NCBI GenBank assembly: GCA_002900555.1
Contig: MUGD01000147.1
Coordinates: forward strand, 1-5,080
DNA length: 5,080 nt
Reading direction: 5' to 3'
Origin: Thermoplasmata archaeon M9B2D
GTDB taxonomy: Archaea; Thermoplasmatota; E2; DHVEG-1
A program made the position numbers and the translations under genes. How positions within the stretch are numbered: the stretch's first letter is position 1; every line of letters starts with the position of its first letter. Shown piece after piece: positions 1 through 5,080 of this stretch. The notes below the pieces were generated by a model. The model saw only the letters and a list, made by a program, of their open reading frames with translations. It ran no database searches and was not told the DNA's origin.

Positions 1-1980
1 CATTTCGGCGCATGTTGCACTGTCACCTTCTATCAAACTGTAGAGCTGTTCAAACGTGATCGATGCTGAGAGACTGATCGGTTTCTTCTGAGCGTATTTC
101 ATTCCCAGGTAGTTCGATATTATTAAAATAGCCTTTTCGTGTATCTTTCCGCTCATCTTTATTTCACGTTCAATATTGATAACTCCTGCCTTGCCTGTCC
201 ACGTCTTTGCCGTGATACGAGAGGGCTTCCCGAACATATAATCTCCCATATCAAGTACGGCAAGGCCGTTTACCTGGCCAACGGTTGCACCATCCGTATG
301 GACTATCAAAGTCCCCTCGGTCATTACTTCAAGCATATTTTTTTCCAACTTATTGTGACGATATTTTCTCTCATCTATAGCTTTAAGAACGTGGGGACCT
401 GAAACGATCTGGCTGTTAGCCTTTTTTGCCCAATAATGCGACTCCCGTATCATGTCAGCAACATCGCTGAACTGGGAAGAGAGCTTTTCCTTATGCCCGG
501 CAAGACGGGATCCATATTCAATGATTTTTGAGACCCCGGTTCTGTCAAAGGGCAGGAGATTTTCTTTCTGTGTTTTTGTGGCGATAAATGAGACATATTT
601 TTGAATATTCTCCTCACCCCTGTTCATCCTGCTGTCAAAATCAGCCTTAACTTTGAATAACTCCTTATATTCATCATCAAGATTATAGAGAAGATAATAG
701 AGATGAGGAGTACCAATAAGTATAATCTTGACTTCGAGAGGGACAGGCTCAGGCTTAAGCATTGCGGTAGTAACGAGCCGGTACTGTTCCCATATATCTT
801 CGATCTTGATCTCATGGTTCCTCAATGCTCTTTTCAATGAATCATAGGAAAAGAGGTTTTTCACGAGATCCAGTGAGTTTATAACAAGATACCCGCCATT
901 TGCCTTGTGAAGAGCCCCCGCTTTAATCATTGAGAAATCCGTTACCGCAACCCCATACTGAAACTTTGATTCTATTCGGCCGAAAAGATTGTAATATGTG
1001 GGATTGCTTTCGAAAATGCAGGGTGCACCTTTCAGGTCCTTATTATTAACAATCAGATTAACGTGATACCTGTTAAATGCTGTTTCCTGCTTCGGCATCT
1101 TCATAAAGGGAAGGGGGGGAGGTGCTTCGGGCTGTCCTTTCAGTTCTTCAAGGTTGTTTAGGACATCTTCCTTGAGCTCGTCGAGGTATTGCATGATTCT
1201 GTCGTAATGGGCATATTTATCCTTCAACTCATCAATGAGATCTCCTATGGCAGACAGTGCTGTTTCTCTTTCAAGGCGCATAAGCATTTCTTTTAGAAGC
1301 TTCTCGCCTTCTCTAACCGTTCTAACTACGTCATTGAGCTTTTCCTGTAACTCCTTCCCGATCTTGTCGATCTTGCTTCTGACTTCACTATCAAGCTTCT
1401 CATACTCTTCTTCTGTGAGATGTTCTCCGTCTTTTTTTACCGGTATGATCAAGAGACCGCTCGGCGTTTTCCTTATGGTGAAACCTTTTTCAGAAGCTTC
1501 ATTCTCTAATGATGTAAATAGATCCTTTTGCTTCTTTTGAAATTCGTCAATGATCTTCGTTTTCTGTTTTTCATAGTCTTTTGACTCAAATACCTTGGGA
1601 ATGTCCGCCCTTAAATGAGTAATCAATGCATCTATATCCTTCTGAAACACGATACCTTCGCCGGCGCGCAGCGATATCGCAAGTGGTGTGTCAGCATCTC
1701 TGAAATTATAAACATAGCACCAATCAGTGGGTACCGGTTCCTTTTCAGCTCTTCGTGAAATAAGTCTGCGAATTGTGGTCAGCTTTCCAGTCCCGTTTTC
1801 TCCAAGTGCGAATATGTTGAAACCAGCACTGTTTAACTCTAGACCGAAATCTATTGCACTCAGAGCCCTGTCCTGTCCTATTGTGTCTTCCAAAGGAGAA
1901 ATGTCAGCGGTCGTATTGAATTTCAGGGTACTTGGGTCGCAGCAATGGTAAAGAGTTTCCTTTGTGAGTAATTGAACCAT
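1..1980 (-). CDS. Lon-like ATP-dependent protease (AAA_32 / LonB-type), 3' end missing
   Basis: This partial gene is an open frame of exactly 660 codons from ATG at 1978-1980 to the window edge. By family it is a two-domain ATPase-protease (AAA_32 plus Lon_C) degrading cytoplasmic proteins. The sequence shows a P-loop at residues 60-68 (GENGTGKLT). A charged, probably coiled-coil insertion spans about residues 132-282, and a Walker B-like segment lies at 361-371 (NGGYLVINSLD). A sensor region (LIGTPHLYYLLY) lies near 421-432, and ADFDSRMNRGEEN lies near 446-458. The protease domain starts around residue 555 with GQVNGLAVLDMGDY. The catalytic serine is S654 in EGDSA, and its lysine partner lies beyond the edge. 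Related proteins have roughly 790-810 residues. The start is supported by an AGGAGG ribosome site 4 bases upstream. Both Walker motifs depart from the textbook consensus. The gene is divergent from yajQ. The family call is firm; substrates are unknown. Confidence 0.93.
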   Translation of the reverse strand, partial: MVQLLTKETLYHCCDPSTLKFNTTADISPLEDTIGQDRALSAIDFGLELNSAGFNIFALGENGTGKLTTIRRLISRRAEKEPVPTDWCYVYNFRDADTPLAISLRAGEGIVFQKDIDALITHLRADIPKVFESKDYEKQKTKIIDEFQKKQKDLFTSLENEASEKGFTIRKTPSGLLIIPVKKDGEHLTEEEYEKLDSEVRSKIDKIGKELQEKLNDVVRTVREGEKLLKEMLMRLERETALSAIGDLIDELKDKYAHYDRIMQYLDELKEDVLNNLEELKGQPEAPPPLPFMKMPKQETAFNRYHVNLIVNNKDLKGAPCIFESNPTYYNLFGRIESKFQYGVAVTDFSMIKAGALHKANGGYLVINSLDLVKNLFSYDSLKRALRNHEIKIEDIWEQYRLVTTAMLKPEPVPLEVKIILIGTPHLYYLLYNLDDEYKELFKVKADFDSRMNRGEENIQKYVSFIATKTQKENLLPFDRTGVSKIIEYGSRLAGHKEKLSSQFSDVADMIRESHYWAKKANSQIVSGPHVLKAIDERKYRHNKLEKNMLEVMTEGTLIVHTDGATVGQVNGLAVLDMGDYMFGKPSRITAKTWTGKAGVINIEREIKMSGKIHEKAILIISNYLGMKYAQKKPISLSASITFEQLYSLIEGDSATCAEM

Positions 1981-1984
1981 GATT

Positions 1985-1990
1985 CCTCCT
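1985..1990 (-). promoter_or_regulatory. Shine-Dalgarno site of the Lon-like protease gene
   Basis: The minus strand reads AGGAGG, a perfect Shine-Dalgarno core, with four bases (AATC) before the ATG. It is the strongest ribosome-binding site in the window and fixes the protease start at position 1980. Confidence 0.85.
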
Positions 1991-2011
1991 AAAACGAATA
2001 TGGTGGCTACT

Positions 2012-2025
2012 TTTTCATAATGTAT
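2012..2025. repeat. Near-repeated motif, copy 1 (TTTTCATAATGTAT)
   Basis: This 14-base motif recurs at 2102-2116 with one extra A. It covers the predicted -10 element of the Lon-like protease gene. A shared operator for the divergent pair is possible, but the region is AT-rich and chance similarity cannot be excluded. Confidence 0.35.
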
Positions 2026-2047
2026 CAGGAAATAAAGCGAACTGCAA
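2019..2047 (-). promoter_or_regulatory. Candidate sigma-70 promoter for the Lon-like protease gene
   Basis: On the minus strand a -35-like TTGCAG (2042-2047) is separated by 17 bases from a -10-like TACATT (2019-2024). The -10 is preceded by TGA, which gives an extended -10 arrangement. Transcription would begin near 2012, leaving a leader of about 30 bases that contains the AGGAGG site. The -35 matches only three of six consensus positions, so the call rests on spacing, the extended -10 and placement. It is an inference by eye. Confidence 0.45.
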
Positions 2048-2097
2048 TAGGATCACTATTATTATTATGATAAATAAAGGATAAAATCAATAAATAC

Positions 2098-2126
2098 TTG
2101 ATTTTCATAAATGTATTGAATATAGT
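2098..2126 (+). promoter_or_regulatory. Candidate sigma-70 promoter for yajQ
   Basis: TTGATT (2098-2103) and TATAGT (2121-2126) are separated by exactly 17 bases and match the consensus hexamers at four and five of six positions. Transcription would start near 2133, giving a leader of about 33 bases. The ribosome site before the yajQ ATG is only a weak GAGAG (2155-2159). The hexamers and spacing are visible in the sequence; promoter function is inferred. Confidence 0.5.
2102..2116. repeat. Near-repeated motif, copy 2 (TTTTCATAAATGTAT)
   Basis: This is the second copy of the motif at 2012-2025, in the same orientation and about 90 bp away, with a single inserted A. It lies between the predicted -35 and -10 of the yajQ promoter, where a bound protein could block or alter transcription. 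The role is speculative. Confidence 0.35.
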
Positions 2127-2165
2127 AATACTGTTTATAAATATCGATAGTGATGAGAGAAAACT

Positions 2166-2663
2166 ATGGCTGATGAACATGCTTTTGATATTGTGTGTAA
2201 GGTAGATCTACAGGAAGTTTCAAACGCTGTCGTTCAGGCTACAAAGGAAATGGGACAGCGTTTTGATTTCCGTGGAAGTAAAAGCAGTATTGAACTCGAT
2301 AAAGGTAATGCGAGCCTGACGGTACTTTCCGATGATGAGGTCAAACTCAAGAGTGTCCTTGACATTCTTCAGGGGAAACTCGTGAAAAGAAGCGTCCCGC
2401 TCAAGGCTCTCCAGTACGGTAAGGTAGAGCAGGCATCAGGAAATACCGTACGGCAGATCATAACACTTCAGCAGGGGATTACACAGGACAAATCAAAGGA
2501 GATCGTAAAGGTGATAAAGGGGATGAAGCTGAAGGTCAATGCAGAGATTCAGAAGGACCAGGTTCGAGTGAGGGGGAAAAATATCGACGATCTTCAATCA
2601 GTCATAGCAAAGCTAAAGCAAGAGGATTTCGGGATAGAGCTCCAATACGCGAATTATCGGTAA
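2166..2663 (+). CDS. yajQ: YajQ-family nucleotide-binding protein (cyclic-di-GMP effector family)
   Basis: This is a complete 165-residue YajQ/UPF0234 protein, close to the 163 residues of the E. coli member. Family hallmarks are visible: FDIV at 7-10, VDLQEV at 13-18, RFDFRG at 32-37, LDIL..KL..R at 65-75, and QGI at 103-105. KEIVKVIK at 111-118 is followed by a KLKV...VRVRGK..DDLQ stretch and a final YANYR in place of the usual FxNFR. The family has two RNP-like alpha/beta domains and binds nucleotides. In Xanthomonas and Pseudomonas, members bind cyclic-di-GMP and affect transcription of virulence genes; whether this one does is inferred. It has no signal peptide or membrane segment, so it is cytosolic. 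It is the only plus-strand gene here, divergent from the Lon-like protease gene and converging on xerD with a 6-bp gap. No cyclic-di-GMP synthase or hydrolase is nearby. Confidence 0.95.
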   Translation: MADEHAFDIVCKVDLQEVSNAVVQATKEMGQRFDFRGSKSSIELDKGNASLTVLSDDEVKLKSVLDILQGKLVKRSVPLKALQYGKVEQASGNTVRQIITLQQGITQDKSKEIVKVIKGMKLKVNAEIQKDQVRVRGKNIDDLQSVIAKLKQEDFGIELQYANYR

Positions 2664-2669
2664 CGAGTG

Positions 2670-3545
2670 TCAAGCACGGGGGTGATGTTTTTTATATTCC
2701 TTTTTTATTCTTTCTGACGAGACCTTAGTATATATTTGCGTTGTAGCAATATCGGCGTGGCCAAGCATTTTTTGGAGGGCCCTGAGATCAGCGCCTCCTT
2801 CAAGGAGATGGGTGGCAAAAGAATGACGCAACATGTGAGGAGTAACATGGATCCCCGTTATTCTGCCGATTTCCTTAAGAGACTGCCAGAATCTTTGCCT
2901 GGTTAGCGGCTTCCCTCTGTTAGAGAGAAAGAGGAAAGGACTTGTATTTCCAACTTGACGTGACCTGAGTTCTCTTATGTAAACATTTATCTTTTCCTTG
3001 CAACGCTCATTAAGGGGGACGATACGTTCTTTCGAGCCCTTTCCAAAAACTCTGATGAAACCGGCCTCAAAATCGATATCCTGAAGCTCAATATTGATAA
3101 GCTCGCTTATACGAAGGCCTGACGAATAAAGGAGTTCGAGCATTGCGCTGTCTCTGACGTAAAATCGACTCTTCGGCTTCGCATCAAGTAAGGTTATCAC
3201 ATCGTTCAGATTCAGTGCCTTAGGAACGGATTGCCACTTTCTGGGAGAAGAGATGTGCTCGGTTGGATCGTGTTCAATAAATTTTTCGTACATAAGGTAG
3301 CGGTAAAGCCCTTTGATAGAGGAAATAATCCGGCAAATACTGGTCGTCTTATATCCGTTCTTGTGTACTGAATCAATAAAAGCTGATACGACTTCCTTTG
3401 ACGCTGTCTCGACAGAATCACCTCTTCTATCTAGATAATCATAAAACTTATCCAAATCTCTCCTGTACGACGCAAGGGTATTGGGAGAAAGTCCTTTTTC
3501 AACAGTAAGAAAAATGATGTAATCGTTAAGAAAGGGAGTTTTCAC
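2670..3545 (-). CDS. xerD: Site-specific tyrosine recombinase XerD
   Basis: This complete 291-residue tyrosine recombinase has the usual size for XerC/XerD. The N-terminal SAM-like DNA-binding domain spans about residues 1-90 (EKGLSPNTLASYRRDL), and the catalytic domain about 110-291. The full active site is present: R145 (SGLRISEL), K169 (GKGSKER), H237 and R240 (HMLRHSFATHLL), H263 (LGHADIATTQ) and nucleophile Y272. XerD is favoured over XerC by EGGADLR and by the C-terminal HHPRA, which matches E. coli XerD. Its family role is resolving chromosome dimers at dif with a partner XerC, under FtsK control; no partner gene or convincing dif site is visible here. The start is GTG (3543-3545), lying 20 bp inside the upstream exonuclease gene. 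It has no good Shine-Dalgarno sequence, so translational coupling is likely. The start suits the homologous N-terminus. The stop faces that of yajQ. Confidence 0.94.
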   Translation of the reverse strand: MKTPFLNDYIIFLTVEKGLSPNTLASYRRDLDKFYDYLDRRGDSVETASKEVVSAFIDSVHKNGYKTTSICRIISSIKGLYRYLMYEKFIEHDPTEHISSPRKWQSVPKALNLNDVITLLDAKPKSRFYVRDSAMLELLYSSGLRISELINIELQDIDFEAGFIRVFGKGSKERIVPLNERCKEKINVYIRELRSRQVGNTSPFLFLSNRGKPLTRQRFWQSLKEIGRITGIHVTPHMLRHSFATHLLEGGADLRALQKMLGHADIATTQIYTKVSSERIKKEYKKHHPRA

Positions 3546-4308
3546 GATATTGCTGGAAACCGGTATTTTCTAGTAGCATTTCATAAACAATGTTGGCTAT
3601 GTCCATTAGATTGACTGTGTCAGCACGGTTGTATTCAAGTAATGTATTCAGTGATGTCTGATTGCCATGACACCATTCTTTCCAGAGTAAGACTGCGTCA
3701 TATCCGCTGAGGCCTGATATATTCTTCTCGCGTACAAGGCCGAGGTCCGTTTCGATCTTTTTCAGACCACCTGTCATGCCGACTCTTCTGGCAGAGAAAC
3801 AGAGATCGAAGTGAGGCAGGTCCAGGGGTAATGATCGAAATTGTCTTTTCAGAAAAGGAATATCGAAAGAACTACCGAAGAACGTTATGAGAAGCTTGTG
3901 TTGTGACAATTCTTCAAACAATGCATCTTCACTCAGATTTCGACCTTTAACAAACTGCTTTACGTTATTACCATCGTACAGTCCGACAACCGTTGTCTCA
4001 CCGCCGGCATCAAGAGGGAGCCCATTCGTCTCAATATCTAAACAGATCGCGTATTTCCTGAATCGTTTAAAAAGCCTCCAATGATCTTTTGGTTTTATAA
4101 ATTCAGCAAACGGCTTCTCGTTCATTCTCTGAAGTTCATGGGAAAAATATTGAAGGGACTCTTCATAAATCCTTTTTCTCTGGTAACCAAAATTTGAGAT
4201 CGTAGATACAGAAAGAAAATCATTCCAGCTCAGTATTCCCTGTTTCCACAGGTCGCGCTCGGTTTTTTCTCCTATACCATCAAGAAATATGAACGAATGT
4301 TCTATCAT
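3526..4308 (-). CDS. DEDDy RNase H-like 3'-5' exonuclease domain protein (YprB/MrfB type)
   Basis: This complete 260-residue protein has an RNase_H_2/YprB-like nuclease fold. The N-terminus (about 7-33, FLDGIGEKTERDLWKQGI) resembles the helix-hairpin-helix-like segment of this family. The nuclease domain starts near residue 86. The predicted metal ligands are D91 and E93 (DIET), D149 (GSSFDIPFL) and D230, with Y226 four residues before it (YNRAD), which gives the DEDDy pattern. HFDL (166-169) and GGLKKIE (180-186) are further family signatures. Bacillus YprB (MrfB) is a larger relative with a C-terminal repeat domain and works with the helicase YprA (MrfA) in mitomycin repair. This protein lacks that C-terminal domain, and no helicase gene is in the window. 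Its substrate, DNA or RNA, cannot be told from sequence. The gene starts 6 bp after the methyltransferase stop without a Shine-Dalgarno site, and overlaps xerD by 20 bp. Confidence 0.85.
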   Translation of the reverse strand: MIEHSFIFLDGIGEKTERDLWKQGILSWNDFLSVSTISNFGYQRKRIYEESLQYFSHELQRMNEKPFAEFIKPKDHWRLFKRFRKYAICLDIETNGLPLDAGGETTVVGLYDGNNVKQFVKGRNLSEDALFEELSQHKLLITFFGSSFDIPFLKRQFRSLPLDLPHFDLCFSARRVGMTGGLKKIETDLGLVREKNISGLSGYDAVLLWKEWCHGNQTSLNTLLEYNRADTVNLMDIANIVYEMLLENTGFQQYRENSLS

Positions 4309-4314
4309 GACAGT

Positions 4315-5040
4315 TTATTGTCTTAAAATCCTTTCGACTTCTTCGGTATATGTCGTCCCATCTTTATGGATAACAAGAGGCTTTTCTATCTTCATCCCTT
4401 GTCTGGCTCCCTTTATGGATTCAACCATGACCATCTTGGACTCAGACAAGACATCAGGATATATAAAACGTGCTCGCTTTGGCTCAAGCGTGAATTTTCT
4501 CATCAGGGCGAACATCTCCGCTAAGCGAAATGGATGGAAGATAACGTAAAAATAGCCCCTTGATTTCAGGAGATACGAAACTGACCGCATAAGTACTTCG
4601 GCGTTCATCCTTATTTCATGCCGCGCAATTGCTCTTTCATCATAAGGGCTTATCTTGCCGGAAGATGGAACGCGAAAAGGGGGGTTGCTGACTATGACGT
4701 CATAAGAGGCTGGGGTAAAGTCGGGAGAGTTCATTGTATCCTCTATGCCCATATTATGAACGGTTATCTGATTCTCAAGCCCGTTATGCATTACATTCCT
4801 TTCTGAGAGCACGGCAAGATCATGCTGAACTTCAAGCAGACTGATGCATGACGACGTATATTTTCTTGCGAGTAATATGCCGATGATTCCAGTACCGGCA
4901 CCTACGTCAAGAATCGAAGCGGGCATGAATTTGTTTACAAAATCAGCGATCAGGACGGAGTCAATCGTAAAACGATACCCGTTTACTTTCTGATAGAGTG
5001 ATACATCTTTTATTGAATCGAGGGAAACGGGTGTCTGCAT
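4315..5040 (-). CDS. trmN6: tRNA1(Val) (adenine(37)-N6)-methyltransferase family protein (TrmN6/YfiC type)
   Basis: This complete 241-residue class I SAM-dependent methyltransferase matches the usual length of TrmN6 (YfiC). In order, GYRFTIDSVLIADF (21-34) is the family N-terminal signature and ILDVGAGTGIIGILLAR (43-59) is the SAM-binding motif I. E70 ends the next beta strand, where the SAM ribose ligand is expected. NPPF (119-122) is the motif IV tetrapeptide of N6-adenine methyltransferases. ERAIARHE (135-142) is typical of the family, as is the C-terminal PLVIH...YTEEV. In E. coli the enzyme makes m6A37 in tRNA1-Val. Outside gammaproteobacteria the exact target is untested, so the tRNA specificity is inferred. 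Translation starts at ATG 5038-5040 with only a weak ribosome site. It appears to be first in a unit with the exonuclease gene and xerD. Confidence 0.87.
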   Translation of the reverse strand: MQTPVSLDSIKDVSLYQKVNGYRFTIDSVLIADFVNKFMPASILDVGAGTGIIGILLARKYTSSCISLLEVQHDLAVLSERNVMHNGLENQITVHNMGIEDTMNSPDFTPASYDVIVSNPPFRVPSSGKISPYDERAIARHEIRMNAEVLMRSVSYLLKSRGYFYVIFHPFRLAEMFALMRKFTLEPKRARFIYPDVLSESKMVMVESIKGARQGMKIEKPLVIHKDGTTYTEEVERILRQ

Positions 5041-5044
5041 TTCA

Positions 5045-5056
5045 CAATCCGGATTG
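5045..5056. repeat. Perfect 12-bp palindrome upstream of the methyltransferase gene
   Basis: CAATCCGGATTG is a perfect inverted repeat without a spacer, ending 4 bases before the methyltransferase ATG. It sits between the start codon and a -10-like hexamer. It could be an operator for a dimeric regulator, or chance. It is too short to act as a terminator and has no T-run. Confidence 0.4.
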
Positions 5057-5065
5057 AGTAATAAT

Positions 5066-5071
5066 AGTATA
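5066..5071 (-). promoter_or_regulatory. Possible -10 element for the trmN6-exonuclease-xerD unit
   Basis: The minus strand reads TATACT, five of six matches to the -10 consensus, about 25 bases upstream of the methyltransferase ATG. The matching -35 would lie beyond the right edge, so the promoter cannot be confirmed. Confidence 0.3.
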
Positions 5072-5080
5072 CATTTCTGG

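Noticed and set aside
139..402. Plus-strand open frame of 87 codons.
   Set aside because: It lies wholly opposite the protease-domain coding of the Lon-like gene, has no ribosome site and resembles no known protein.
1235..1540. Plus-strand, serine-rich open frame of 101 codons.
   Set aside because: It is the antisense of the charged coiled-coil region of the Lon-like gene; the Ser/Phe/Leu richness is what antisense of Glu/Lys/Arg codons yields.
2011..2040. Similarity of CATAATGTAT to the first half of the E. coli dif site, suggestive given xerD nearby.
   Set aside because: The second arm, which should resemble TTATGTTAA, is absent (the sequence continues CAGGAAATAAAG). Only about ten AT-rich bases match, so it is not a credible dif site.
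2056..2069. Short ATT/TTA trinucleotide run in the divergent intergenic region.
   Set aside because: It has only about four units, in AT-rich DNA, and there is no sign of a functional microsatellite.
2664..2695. Possible intrinsic terminator for yajQ (G-rich stretch followed by a T-run).
   Set aside because: The best stem is about three base pairs (CAC/GTG), too weak for an intrinsic terminator.
3212..3421. Second minus-strand frame inside xerD.
   Set aside because: It is an alternative-frame shadow of a well-conserved, uninterrupted xerD reading frame.
4309..4322. GACA...TGTC inverted repeat in the gap between the methyltransferase and exonuclease genes.
   Set aside because: It is a four-base stem with no T-run, too weak to support a terminator or operator call.

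Overview
The window holds five protein genes, four on the minus strand and one on the plus strand. It reads as a compact, mostly housekeeping stretch of a bacterial chromosome. Base composition is moderate by eye, with AT-rich intergenic DNA, Shine-Dalgarno initiation and sigma-70-type promoter matches. The gene families (a two-domain Lon-like protease of the AAA_32 type, YajQ, an XerD ending in HHPRA, a YprB-type exonuclease and a TrmN6-type methyltransferase) fit a Gram-negative anaerobe. Desulfobacterota (former Deltaproteobacteria, e.g. Syntrophales-like) is my best guess. That placement is an inference from protein flavour only and has low confidence.

Layout from left to right. Positions 1-1980 (minus) carry the first 660 codons of a Lon-like ATP-dependent protease. 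The gene runs off the left edge six codons after its catalytic serine, so about the last 130-150 residues, including the catalytic lysine, are missing. Positions 1981-2165 are an AT-rich divergent intergenic region with a plausible promoter in each direction and a near-repeated 14/15-bp motif, one copy touching each promoter. Positions 2166-2663 (plus) are yajQ, which encodes a probable nucleotide-binding (cyclic-di-GMP) effector protein. It converges on the next gene with only 6 bp between stop codons.

Positions 2670-5040 (minus) form a tight three-gene unit transcribed right to left: a TrmN6-type tRNA adenine-N6 methyltransferase, then a DEDDy RNase H-like exonuclease (6-bp gap), then the tyrosine recombinase gene xerD (20-bp overlap, GTG start). 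The last 40 bases (5041-5080) are upstream DNA with a perfect 12-bp palindrome and a -10-like hexamer.

No RNA genes, CRISPR arrays, insertion sequences or phage genes were seen. The genes cover protein quality control, nucleotide signalling, chromosome dimer resolution, nucleic-acid trimming or repair, and tRNA modification. The only grouping that hints at a shared job is exonuclease plus XerD, and that is an inference from coupling alone. I did not find a clearly new system.
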